Shown here in pieces: positions 1 to 8,169 of a DNA stretch of 64,000 nt. Source of the stretch: Gemmatimonas sp. GTDB lineage: Bacteria > Gemmatimonadota > Gemmatimonadetes > Gemmatimonadales > Gemmatimonadaceae. Both the position numbers and the translations under genes were made by a program. The first letter of the stretch is position 1; every line of letters starts with the position of its first letter. Location of the stretch: NCBI RefSeq assembly GCF_021298855.1, contig NZ_JAJTHI010000002.1, forward strand, positions 21,769-85,768, in the 5' to 3' direction. The notes under the pieces are model-generated. The model made no database searches, was not told where the DNA came from, and saw nothing but the letters and a program-made list of their open reading frames with translations.

Positions 1-1
1 C

Positions 2-850
2 GGCAACCCGGTCTCACACGAAGCCGTGTTCAACGCCGCGCGTCTGGCGGCGTCCGCATTCGGCGGCTCGATCGAGGTGATTGGCGTCTGTGAGCCGATG
101 CCGGGGGTGGCGGCGGGCATGGACGTGCTGCCGGTGCCGGCGGAGCTCGACGAAGCGCGGCGGGGGGCGATGCGCGATGATCTGCGTCGGTCCGTGAACA
201 TCGCCGCGGCCGGCGACCCGTCGTGGCCCATTCATGTGCTGGTCGGTTCGCCGGCCCGCACGCTGGCGTCGGAGGCCGAGCGGCGGGATGCGGCCCTCAT
301 CGTGATGGGCATTGGGCGACACAATCCACTCGATCGCCTGTTCGGCACCGAAACCACGCTGGCCACGTTGCGGGAATCGCGGGTGCCCATCCTGGCGGTC
401 GGTCCCAACTTCCCGGCGGTGCCTGCGCGCGCGGTGGTGGGGCTCGACTTCAGCACGTCCAGCATCCAGGCGGCGCATCTGGCGCTGCGCCTGCTGGCGC
501 CGGGCGGACGACTCACGCTGGTGCATGTGCGCCCCCGCTTCGAACACCCGAGCGCGGATTGGCAGGCGTGGGACGCGGAGTACGGCCGCACGCTGCCCCC
601 GCTCTTCGCGCAGGTCAGTGGGCAGCTCGAGGTGCCGGCGGGGATCACGGTGGACACGGTGGCGGTGCGCGGCGATCCGGCGCCGGCGCTGCTGGCCTTC
701 GCCCAGCAGGTGAACGCCGATCTCGTGGCGGTGGGCACCCAGCGCCACGCGTTCTTCGAACGCCTCGTGGTGGGGTCGGTGGCGACCCGCGTGTTGCGCA
801 CCTCGCGCGTGGGCGTGCTGGCGGTGCCGGCGAAAGAGCGGGAACGCTAG
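2..850 (+). CDS. Universal stress protein, two tandem UspA domains (5' end missing)
   Basis: The frame is open from base 2, so the gene begins before the window; the GTG at 26 lies inside the first domain's early helix and is unlikely to be the start. Two Usp alpha/beta domains follow each other (visible residues about 1-130 and 135-282). The second carries the family's nucleotide-loop pattern, VAVGTQRHAFFERLVVGSVA, and the first has the weaker GIGRHNPLDRLFG version. Proteins of this family are cytoplasmic ATP-binding stress proteins; the client is not known. It converges on the mlaD-like gene, and the two stop codons share the bases CTAG at 847-850. Confidence 0.9.
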   Translation, partial: GNPVSHEAVFNAARLAASAFGGSIEVIGVCEPMPGVAAGMDVLPVPAELDEARRGAMRDDLRRSVNIAAAGDPSWPIHVLVGSPARTLASEAERRDAALIVMGIGRHNPLDRLFGTETTLATLRESRVPILAVGPNFPAVPARAVVGLDFSTSSIQAAHLALRLLAPGGRLTLVHVRPRFEHPSADWQAWDAEYGRTLPPLFAQVSGQLEVPAGITVDTVAVRGDPAPALLAFAQQVNADLVAVGTQRHAFFERLVVGSVATRVLRTSRVGVLAVPAKERER

Positions 851-1860
851 AAGACCCGCACGTTCACATACCGCCGCGGGTTCTTCTTCACGTCGGCCAC
901 CAGGGCGCGCAGCTCGCGCACCAGCGAATCGCTCTGCTGATACAGCGACGGATCGTTGATGATGAGCCCCATCGTGCCGGTGCGGCTGTTCGCCTTGGCG
1001 AAGACCGAATCGGCGCGGGCGACGGCGCGAGAGAGGTTCGTCTCGGTGCGATCGAGCCGGTCGGTGATGCCCTTGAGATTCTGCGCGGCCTGCACGAGTT
1101 CGCGCGCGGCGTTCTGTGAGTTGGCGACGATGGTTTGCAGTTCCCCGCGACTGGTCGCCGAGTCCACGCGTCCGGCGAAGGCGTCGAGGCGGGCTGCGGC
1201 TTCGTTGATGGTGCCGAGTCCGGTCTGCACGTTCGTGCTGATGCGGTCGAGATTCCTGGATTGCGCGTTCACCGTGCGCGCGAGTTCGGCCGACAGCACC
1301 GCGAAGTTGCGAATGCTTTCGCGCAGCTCGCGCGCGGCGGCGTCGTCGAACGCCACCTGCACCCGTTCGGCCACCTTGGCCACATCGCCGCTGATGCGGC
1401 CGGCGACGGCCGTGAGCTGCGCGATATCGGGGAGCACGGCGCCGGCGATCGTGTCGCTCCCCGCCCGCGCCTCGTCGATGGCGGCGCGCAGGTTGCGGTC
1501 GGGGGGCACGCCGTCGCGACTGGTCACGGTGGCTTGCCATTCGCCGAACAGGCTCGAGGCGGTGAGTAGCACCACGGGGTCCTTGGGCAGCACCACCTCG
1601 CGGTCGAGCCCCAGTTGCAGCACGACCCAGTCGTTGTCGCCGAGGGCGATCTGCTCCACCCGCCCCGCCCGCACCCCGCGAATGACCACGGGATTGCCCA
1701 GCGCCACGCCCCCCACATCGCGGGAACGCACGATGAGGTGTTTGGTGCGCCCGCCAAGGTCGGCTTGCCTGAGCCACAACGTACCGCCGATGAGCACCAC
1801 CACCGTGACGAGCACGGTGAGCCCGACGACGAAATCGCTGGTGCGTTTGCTGGTCGTCAT
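847..1860 (-). CDS. mlaD: MlaD/MCE-domain lipid-transport protein
   Basis: A 337-residue protein with one N-terminal membrane anchor (residues about 9-27, VVGLTVLVTVVVLIGGTLWL) followed by one MCE domain (about 35-115, VGGVALGNPVVIRGVRAGRV) and a long helical tail of about 200 residues with heptad-like spacing. MCE proteins of this form are the periplasmic substrate-binding subunit of Mla-type ABC systems that move phospholipids between membranes. The ATG at 1860 overlaps the stop of the mlaE-like gene by 4 bases (ATGA), so the two are translationally coupled. The long tail suggests a helical barrel or tunnel as in extended MCE proteins; that is inference. Confidence 0.9.
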   Translation of the reverse strand: MTTSKRTSDFVVGLTVLVTVVVLIGGTLWLRQADLGGRTKHLIVRSRDVGGVALGNPVVIRGVRAGRVEQIALGDNDWVVLQLGLDREVVLPKDPVVLLTASSLFGEWQATVTSRDGVPPDRNLRAAIDEARAGSDTIAGAVLPDIAQLTAVAGRISGDVAKVAERVQVAFDDAAARELRESIRNFAVLSAELARTVNAQSRNLDRISTNVQTGLGTINEAAARLDAFAGRVDSATSRGELQTIVANSQNAARELVQAAQNLKGITDRLDRTETNLSRAVARADSVFAKANSRTGTMGLIINDPSLYQQSDSLVRELRALVADVKKNPRRYVNVRVF

Positions 1861-2645
1861 TTGAGTGTACGGTTGGTGAGCCAGACGAGGGCCCAGAAGG
1901 CATCGAGCACGAGGATCATCACGGCGGAAATCACCACGGCGCGCGTGGCGCCGCGGCCGACGCCCTGTGCGCCACCCTGCGTGGTGAGCCCGGCCCGGCA
2001 GCCGATGAGCGCCACGGCGGCGCCGAAGCTGGCGGACTTCACCAGGCCGTAGCGCACGTCGAAGCTGGTGAAGAAGATGCGCACGCCCTTGAGGAATTGC
2101 GGGGTGGTGATGTCGAGCAGCAGCAGCGAGGCGGCCCATCCCGATACCAGGCCCACCAGCATGGCCACGCCCACCACGATGGGAAACATGGCCGCTGACG
2201 CCAGGACGCGCGGCACCACGAGATGGCTCATGGGGTCGAAGGTGAGCGTCTCGAGCGCATCGATCTGCTCGGTGACGCGCATGGTGCCCAGTTCGGCCGC
2301 GATGTTGGCGCCCACGCGACCGGCGAGCGCGAGACCGGTGAGCACCGGCGCCAGTTCGAGCGTGACGGTCTTCTGCACCAGCGTGCCCACGAAGTACGGC
2401 GGGACGATGTTGCCCACGCTGTAGCTGGCGAGCAGCGCGAGCACGATCCCGGTGAAAAGCGCGATGAAGATGCCGATGGGGAGCGATTCCACCCCCAGCA
2501 CGCGCGCGTGCGTGGAGAATTCGGGGCCCCAGCTGCGGACGTCGCGGCTGGCGCGGGCCACTTCGAGGACGAAGTGCGTGCCCGTGCCGATCGGCTCGAC
2601 GAGTGCGCGCGCGGTGCGCCCGACAGCGCTCACCTGCCTCCTCAT
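1857..2645 (-). CDS. mlaE: MlaE-type ABC transporter permease
   Basis: A 262-residue integral membrane protein of the MlaE/YrbE permease family, with about five hydrophobic segments and the typical coupling-helix region ELGTMRVTEQIDALETL (about residues 137-153). It would form the inner-membrane channel for the MCE protein encoded directly downstream. The ATG at 2645 was chosen over an upstream GTG at 2654 because it forms an ATGA overlap with the stop of the DUF4010 gene, matching the overlap at its own 3' end. The ATPase partner (MlaF) is not beside it. Confidence 0.9.
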   Translation of the reverse strand: MRRQVSAVGRTARALVEPIGTGTHFVLEVARASRDVRSWGPEFSTHARVLGVESLPIGIFIALFTGIVLALLASYSVGNIVPPYFVGTLVQKTVTLELAPVLTGLALAGRVGANIAAELGTMRVTEQIDALETLTFDPMSHLVVPRVLASAAMFPIVVGVAMLVGLVSGWAASLLLLDITTPQFLKGVRIFFTSFDVRYGLVKSASFGAAVALIGCRAGLTTQGGAQGVGRGATRAVVISAVMILVLDAFWALVWLTNRTLK

Positions 2646-3949
2646 CGCGGCCACCCCAGTGCGAGGCCGGCGGCGCTCCCTACCGCGAGCATTGCCAGTC
2701 CGCCGGCGGCGTGCCGCCGATACCGCGGCTCACCAATGGCGAGCACGAGCCCGCACTTGAGCGCCGTGTTGGAGAGCACCCCCACCCCCACGGCGACCGC
2801 GGCCATGGGCACCGCGTCGGGGGACGCGGCGTAGCGGGTCATGGAGAGCGTGAGGGCATCCATGTCGGTGAGGCCGAGCACGGTGGCCGACGCGAGCAGG
2901 CCGGTGTCGCCGGCGTGCTGCTGGATCCAGGCCAGCGCGAACAGCACCAGCTGAAACGCCACGGCCATTTGCAGCGACGAGGTGAGCCCCAGGGGATTCT
3001 GACCGAGCCCGTTGGCGGAGCGCGGTCCGGCAGCGGGCCGTTCGGCGGACGGGGTTCCCGCAGGGCGCGTATCGCGCTCGCGCCAGAGCACGAAGCCGAT
3101 GAGGAGAAGCCCGGCGAGGAGGACCGGGCCCAGCACGGGCAGGAGCGCGAGCGCCAGCGGGGGGCGGAGCATGGTGGTCACCACGAGCAACCGCGGAATG
3201 AGCACCGTGCAGGCGGCGACCACGCCCAGGGCGAGTGGCAGGGCGAGCGCCGGCTCCTCCCGACTGCGCCGGCTGAAGTTGAGGGCGACGGCGGTGCTGG
3301 ACACAAAGCCGCCGACGAGTCCGGTGACGGCGAGGCCGCGGGTTTCGCCGATCAGCCGGCGCGTGATGTAGCCGGCAAAGTTGAGGGCAGAGAAGATGAG
3401 GACGACCGTCCACAGCTGTCGCGGCCGAAAGGCCTGATAGGGGCCGTAGCCCCCGTCGGGGAGGACCGGCAGCACGACGAGCGCCAGCACGGCGAAGAGC
3501 AGGGCGGCGCGCATCTCCGTGGCATCCACCCGTTGGAGTGTCTGCTGGAGACGGGTCTTTTCGGCGAGCAGGACTACGGTGATCACCCCGACGGCAGCGG
3601 CGGGGGTGCGCATGCCGAGTCCGGCCGTGAGTCCGAGGGCGACGACCAGAACGGCGGCCACCTCGGTGGTGCCATCGGTGGTGGTGCCGGGCCGGCGCAT
3701 GGTGGCCCAGTACGCCACGATGGGCAGGAGCACCCCGCCGGCGGCAATGACGGTGGCGAGGGCCGGATACCCGAGTCGCACCAGCCACCCGGCGAACCCG
3801 CCGATGGTGCCGAGCAGGGCGAACGTGCGCGCCCCGGCGAACCGGCCGTCGGGCCCGTCGGTGTGCCCCGTCCACTCGCGCTGCACCCCCACGGCGAGGC
3901 CCACGAGTGCGGCCACCAGGAGGTCGAACGCCACGGAGAGATCAAGCAT
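2642..3949 (-). CDS. MgtC/SapB-type N-terminus with DUF4010 membrane domain
   Basis: A 435-residue, multi-pass membrane protein. The first about 140 residues resemble the MgtC/SapB segment (LLVAALVGLAVGVQREW, then FAGARTFALLGTIGGF), and the remainder is the DUF4010 membrane domain. The function of this family is unknown; links to ion homeostasis are only by analogy to MgtC. The ATG at 3949 is preferred because the upstream in-frame stretch is proline-rich and overlaps the promoter region of the divergent arsR-type gene. It is first in an overlapping run with mlaE and mlaD, which is unusual company and may tie it to envelope maintenance. Confidence 0.8.
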   Translation of the reverse strand: MLDLSVAFDLLVAALVGLAVGVQREWTGHTDGPDGRFAGARTFALLGTIGGFAGWLVRLGYPALATVIAAGGVLLPIVAYWATMRRPGTTTDGTTEVAAVLVVALGLTAGLGMRTPAAAVGVITVVLLAEKTRLQQTLQRVDATEMRAALLFAVLALVVLPVLPDGGYGPYQAFRPRQLWTVVLIFSALNFAGYITRRLIGETRGLAVTGLVGGFVSSTAVALNFSRRSREEPALALPLALGVVAACTVLIPRLLVVTTMLRPPLALALLPVLGPVLLAGLLLIGFVLWRERDTRPAGTPSAERPAAGPRSANGLGQNPLGLTSSLQMAVAFQLVLFALAWIQQHAGDTGLLASATVLGLTDMDALTLSMTRYAASPDAVPMAAVAVGVGVLSNTALKCGLVLAIGEPRYRRHAAGGLAMLAVGSAAGLALGWPR

Positions 3950-4068
3950 CGAGAACAATGGTACAGCGCGGGGGGCGGAGTGCGGAGAGGGAAAACCGCA
4001 CAAGGGCAGGGGATACGGTGCGGGAAACGGGGTGGGTGCAGGGTTTTCGGGGGCTGGACTATCCAATC

Positions 4069-4084
4069 ATCCGGATATCCGGAT
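4069..4084. promoter_or_regulatory. 16-bp perfect palindrome, probable ArsR-type operator
   Basis: ATCCGGATATCCGGAT is its own reverse complement and ends 11 bases before the ATG at 4096. It contains two overlapping copies of CCGGATAT. ArsR-family repressors bind AT-rich dyads of this kind in their own promoters. The position fits autoregulation of the ArsR-methyltransferase gene, probably together with ahcY. Confidence 0.7.
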
Positions 4085-4095
4085 ATGTTTCTCGG

Positions 4096-5061
4096 ATGAC
4101 CGCCCCGCGCCTGGCCATTCACGACCGTATGGTCGAGCTCGCCGACATCACCCGGTGTCGGCTGCTCGTGGCGCTCGAGCGGCAGGAGCTCACCGTCGGG
4201 GAGCTGGCGCTGGCGCTGCAGCTGCCGCAGAGCACGGTGAGCCGCCACCTGCGCATTCTGGCCGACCAATCGTGGGTGTCGTCGCGGGCGGAGGGCGCGA
4301 GTCGGTGGTACCGCCGCAACCCGACGCTCGACCCCGCGATGCTGACGCTGTGGGAGTTGGTGCGCGGGGCCATGACCGACACCCCCGCCGCGGTGCAGGA
4401 TGCGGCCCGTATCGACGCGGTGCTGGCGTCGCGCCGCGCCGTGACGCAGGCGTTCTTCGCGACGGCCAGCGCCGACTGGGACGCGCTGCGCACCGAGATG
4501 TTCGGCGCGCGCGCCGACCTCACGGCGGCCTTCGCACTGCTGTCACCCGACCTGGTGGTGGGCGACCTGGGGTGTGGCACGGGCGCGCTCAGCGCCGCCC
4601 TCGCGCCTCACGTGCACCACGTGCACGCGGTGGACGCGTCGCCGGCGATGCTCGCGAGCGCGCGCACGCGACTGGCGGCGTTTCCCAACGTGCAGGTGGA
4701 CGAGGGCGCGCTCGAGGCGTTGCCGCTGGACGACGGCGTGCTCGACGTGGCCGTGCTCATGCTCGTGCTGCACCACGTGAGCGATCCGGTGCGCGCCCTG
4801 CGCGAGGTGCACCGGGTGCTGCGTCCGGGCGGGCGGGTGCTCATTGGTGACATGCGCCCACACACGCACGAGCGCTATCGCGAACAGATGGGACACGTGT
4901 GGCTGGGCTTCGATGACCACACGCTGCACGACTGGTTGCACGCGGCGGGCTTCGTGCACCCGCGATACGTGCCGTTGCCCGTGGATCCGGACGCCAGCGG
5001 GCCGGCGTTGTTCAGTTGTACGGCGGTGGCGATGCCGCGGCCGATCATGGTGTTGTCGTAA
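4096..5061 (+). CDS. ArsR-family regulator fused to SAM-dependent methyltransferase
   Basis: A 321-residue fusion. Residues 8-90 form a winged-helix ArsR domain (TVGELALALQLPQSTVSRHL) without an obvious metal-binding cysteine box. Residues about 145-290 form a class I methyltransferase with motif I VGDLGCGTGALSAAL at 155-169 and a post-I acidic VDAS. The start at 4096 follows the palindromic operator; the longer open frame upstream runs through it. ahcY begins 33 bases downstream. ArsR-methyltransferase proteins next to ahcY are known as SahR-like regulators of the S-adenosylmethionine cycle, so sensing of S-adenosylhomocysteine or SAM is the likely job (inference). The methyltransferase could instead be catalytically active on a small molecule. 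Confidence 0.88.
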   Translation: MTAPRLAIHDRMVELADITRCRLLVALERQELTVGELALALQLPQSTVSRHLRILADQSWVSSRAEGASRWYRRNPTLDPAMLTLWELVRGAMTDTPAAVQDAARIDAVLASRRAVTQAFFATASADWDALRTEMFGARADLTAAFALLSPDLVVGDLGCGTGALSAALAPHVHHVHAVDASPAMLASARTRLAAFPNVQVDEGALEALPLDDGVLDVAVLMLVLHHVSDPVRALREVHRVLRPGGRVLIGDMRPHTHERYREQMGHVWLGFDDHTLHDWLHAAGFVHPRYVPLPVDPDASGPALFSCTAVAMPRPIMVLS

Positions 5062-5094
5062 CGCCACAGAAACCTTTCCCAATCGAACCATCTC

Positions 5095-6585
5095 ATGGCC
5101 ACCTCCATCATGACCGAACACGGCGTTGCGTTGCTGACGTCGCTCGACCGTCCCGCCTTTGCCGTGCGCGATCTCGCGCTGGCCGAGTGGGGCCGCAAGG
5201 AAATCCGCCTCGCCGAGCAGGAGATGCCGGGGCTCATGGCACTGCGCGCGGAGTTCGCCGGCAAGGCGCCGCTCACGGGCGCGAAGATCATGGGCTCGCT
5301 GCACATGACGGTGCAGACGGCCGTCCTCATCGAGACGCTCGTGGCGCTCGGCGCCGATGTGCGCTGGGTGTCGTGCAACATCTTCTCCACGCAGGATCAC
5401 GCGGCAGCCGCCGTGGCGGTGGGGCCGCACGGGACCGTGGACAACCCCAAGGGCACGCCCGTGTTCGCGTGGAAGGGCGAGACGCTCGAGGAGTACTGGT
5501 GGTGCACCGAGCAGGCGCTCATGTGGCCTGACGGCACGGGCCCGAACCTGCTGCTCGACGACGGTGGCGATGCCACGCTGCTCGTGCACAAGGGCACCGA
5601 GTACGAAGCGGCCGGCGCGGTGCCGGGCTTCGACCGCGACAATGAGCCGGAAGAGTGGGGCGTGATTCTCGACCTGCTGCGCGCGGAACAGCAGAAGAAT
5701 CCCGGCCGCTGGACCAAGGTGCTCGCCGGCATTCGCGGCGTGTCGGAAGAGACCACCACGGGCGTGCACCGCCTGTACGAGATGGAGCGTGCCGGCACGC
5801 TGGCCTTCCCGGCCATCAACGTGAACGATGCCGTGACCAAGTCGAAGTTCGACAACCTGTACGGCTGCCGTCACTCCGTGGTGGACGGGCTCAACCGCGC
5901 CACCGACGTGATGCTCGCCGGCAAGATCGTGGTGGTGCTGGGCTACGGCGATGTGGGCAAGGGGTGCGCGCAGGCGCTCAAGGGGCAGGGCGCGCGCGTC
6001 ATCGTCACCGAGATCGATCCCATCTGCGCGCTGCAGGCGGCGCTCGAGGGCTATCAGGTCACCACGCTCGAAGACATCGTGGAGCAGGCGGACATCTTCG
6101 TGTCGGCGACGGGCAACAAGAACGTCATTACCGTCGAGCACATGAGCCGCATGAAGGACAAGGCCATCGTGAGCAACATCGGCCACTTTGACAATGAGAT
6201 CGACATGGCCGGTCTCAAGAAGGTCGAAGGGATGAAGCGCATCAACATCAAGCCGCAGTACGACGAGTTCGTGCTGCCGAACGGCCGCTCCATCCTCATC
6301 CTGGCCGAAGGCCGCCTCATGAACCTCGGCTGCGCCACGGGCCACCCGAGCTTCGTGATGAGTGCCAGCTTCAGCAATCAGGTGCTGGCGCAGCTCGAGC
6401 TGCACGCCAATGCCGACAAGTACGAAAAGAAGGTGTACACGCTGCCCAAGCATCTCGACGAGAAGGTGGCGCGGCTGCACCTGGACAAGCTCGGCGTGAA
6501 GCTCACCACCCTCACGCCGGACCAGGCCGCCTACATCGGCGTGGACCTGCAGGGGCCGTACAAGGCGGCGCACTACAAGTACTGA
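5095..6585 (+). CDS. ahcY: Adenosylhomocysteinase (S-adenosylhomocysteine hydrolase)
   Basis: A full-length, 496-residue enzyme that splits S-adenosylhomocysteine to adenosine and homocysteine, pulling SAM-dependent methylations forward in the cytosol. Visible signatures are [31 protein letters not shown], the NAD-binding loop [13 protein letters not shown], and the C-terminal KAAHYKY tail. The roughly 40-residue insert typical of many bacterial forms is present ([15 protein letters not shown] region). It follows the ArsR-methyltransferase regulator with a 33-base gap and is probably co-transcribed from the palindrome-controlled promoter. Confidence 0.98.
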   Translation: MATSIMTEHGVALLTSLDRPAFAVRDLALAEWGRKEIRLAEQEMPGLMALRAEFAGKAPLTGAKIMGSLHMTVQTAVLIETLVALGADVRWVSCNIFSTQDHAAAAVAVGPHGTVDNPKGTPVFAWKGETLEEYWWCTEQALMWPDGTGPNLLLDDGGDATLLVHKGTEYEAAGAVPGFDRDNEPEEWGVILDLLRAEQQKNPGRWTKVLAGIRGVSEETTTGVHRLYEMERAGTLAFPAINVNDAVTKSKFDNLYGCRHSVVDGLNRATDVMLAGKIVVVLGYGDVGKGCAQALKGQGARVIVTEIDPICALQAALEGYQVTTLEDIVEQADIFVSATGNKNVITVEHMSRMKDKAIVSNIGHFDNEIDMAGLKKVEGMKRINIKPQYDEFVLPNGRSILILAEGRLMNLGCATGHPSFVMSASFSNQVLAQLELHANADKYEKKVYTLPKHLDEKVARLHLDKLGVKLTTLTPDQAAYIGVDLQGPYKAAHYKY

Positions 6586-6638
6586 GGGACGAGAGGCAAC
6601 CGACAGGGAGCAGGACGCAGGGAGCAGGAGGAAGTATC

Positions 6639-6671
6639 GAGGCGCCGTCACGATGCTCGTGGCGGCGCCTC
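6639..6671 (+). terminator. Stem-loop after ahcY
   Basis: GAGGCGCCG-T-CACGA, loop TGC, TCGTG-G-CGGCGCCTC: a 15-bp stem with one T-G wobble, about 50 bases past the ahcY stop. There is no long T tract, so it may act as a weak or Rho-assisted terminator. It lies only 26 bases before the next start codon. Confidence 0.5.
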
Positions 6672-6697
6672 GGCACTTTCGGTGTTATGCTCAAGTC

Positions 6698-8161
6698 ATG
6701 ATGAAATCACTGACATTGGGCGCGAGTGTGCTGTCATTGATTCCGCTGCTGCTGGGGGCGCAGTCCACCCGCCCGGCGCGCATCAGCGGCACGGTGTTCG
6801 ACAGCACAATGAGTGCGCCACTCGGGCAGGCCACGGTGGACGCCGTGGATGCGAATGATCCGCTTCGGCTGTGGACCACCACCACCGATGCCAAGGGCGA
6901 GTTCACCTTCGACGCGTTGCCGCCGGGCCGCTACGCCGTGGCGGTGTCGCATCCGCGGCTCGACTCCCTCGGCATTCGGCAACTGTCGCGCGGCGTTGCG
7001 CTGCGGGCCGGCGACCGCGAACGGGTGCGCCTGGGTGTGCCGTCGGCGCCCACACTCATTGGCCAGGTGTGCGGTGACAGCATCGTGGGGCAGCGCCTCG
7101 GGTATGTGCGCGGCGTGCTGCGTGACGCCGACCGCGCCCCGCTGGCGGTGTCCGGCACCGTGCGGCTGCACTGGCTCGAGCTGTCCATTACCGAGGGGGG
7201 CATCGGGCGGCAGATCGCCTCGGTCGAGGCGCGCGCCGACGACAGCGGCCGTTTCACGGCCTGCGGCGTGCCCGCCGAAGGGGTGCTGCAACTGCGTGCC
7301 TGGAGCGGCGGCGATTCCACCGGGGTGCTGGAGCTGAGTGTGCCGTACAACGGCATCCTGCTCCGCGACCTGTACGTGGGGCGTGGTCGTACGGCCACCG
7401 TGGCGTGGCGTGACTCCGTCCCGCTCACGACCCCGGAGTCCGCCGCCGACACCGCGGCCGTGGAAGTGCGCGTGCGCCGCGGCGATGGCACCCTGCGGGG
7501 CACGACACGGACCGGCGAAGGTACGGCGGTTTCCGACGTGCGCGTGTCGGTGTGGGGCACGGGCCTCGGCGTACGCACCACGGCCGAGGGGCAGTTCTTT
7601 CTGAACGACTTGCCGCTGGGCTCACACACGGTAGACGTGCGCGCGATCGGGTATCTGCCCACGCGCCAGATCGTGGATGTGCTGCCTGGCGACAGCGGAC
7701 GGATCGAGTTCAACCTCGATCGCATGGCGCGGCTTGATACCATCCGCATCATGGCCACGCGCGAGCAGATCCTCGAGCGGCGCCTCGCCGAGTTCGAGCT
7801 CAATCGCAAGACGCGCGGGTTGGGGCGCTTCATTCCTCCCGAGGCGCTCGAGCGGCACCCGCCGCTGCGCGTGGCCGACATGTTCCGCACCATCCCGGGG
7901 CTGCGTGTGGTGCCGGCGGCTGGGGGCGACGCGGTGGTCATGCGCGGGCAGTCGTTCGGCCAGTGGTGTGCGCCCGAATTGTGGATCGATGGCGTTCGCA
8001 CGGTGACCAACATGGGGCTCGACGTGCTGGTGAATGCGCAGGACGTGCTGGCCGCAGAGGTGTACAACAGCGGCGCCGCCGTACCGGCGCAGCTGGCAGG
8101 GTTTACCGGCTGCGGGGCCATCGTGCTGCATACCGGCATGCGGGAACGTGCCAGACGCTGA
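6698..8161 (+). CDS. Secreted carboxypeptidase-regulatory-like protein with isolated TonB plug domain
   Basis: A 487-residue protein with a signal peptide (SVLSLIPLLLGAQS). It carries a beta-sandwich carboxypeptidase-regulatory-like domain near the N-terminus (RISGTVFDSTMSAPLGQATV) and a second at about 275-350 (TAVSDVRVSVWGTGLGVRTT). The C-terminus is a TonB-receptor plug-like domain (TIPGLRVVPAAGGDAVVMRG, PELWIDGVRT). The beta-barrel that would follow in a receptor is absent; the protein ends about 20 residues after the plug. Two ATGs (6698, 6701) are both plausible starts. Such barrel-less proteins recur in Gemmatimonadota and may be periplasmic or surface adaptors; function unknown. Confidence 0.8.
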   Translation: MMKSLTLGASVLSLIPLLLGAQSTRPARISGTVFDSTMSAPLGQATVDAVDANDPLRLWTTTTDAKGEFTFDALPPGRYAVAVSHPRLDSLGIRQLSRGVALRAGDRERVRLGVPSAPTLIGQVCGDSIVGQRLGYVRGVLRDADRAPLAVSGTVRLHWLELSITEGGIGRQIASVEARADDSGRFTACGVPAEGVLQLRAWSGGDSTGVLELSVPYNGILLRDLYVGRGRTATVAWRDSVPLTTPESAADTAAVEVRVRRGDGTLRGTTRTGEGTAVSDVRVSVWGTGLGVRTTAEGQFFLNDLPLGSHTVDVRAIGYLPTRQIVDVLPGDSGRIEFNLDRMARLDTIRIMATREQILERRLAEFELNRKTRGLGRFIPPEALERHPPLRVADMFRTIPGLRVVPAAGGDAVVMRGQSFGQWCAPELWIDGVRTVTNMGLDVLVNAQDVLAAEVYNSGAAVPAQLAGFTGCGAIVLHTGMRERARR

Positions 8162-8169
8162 GACCCGGC

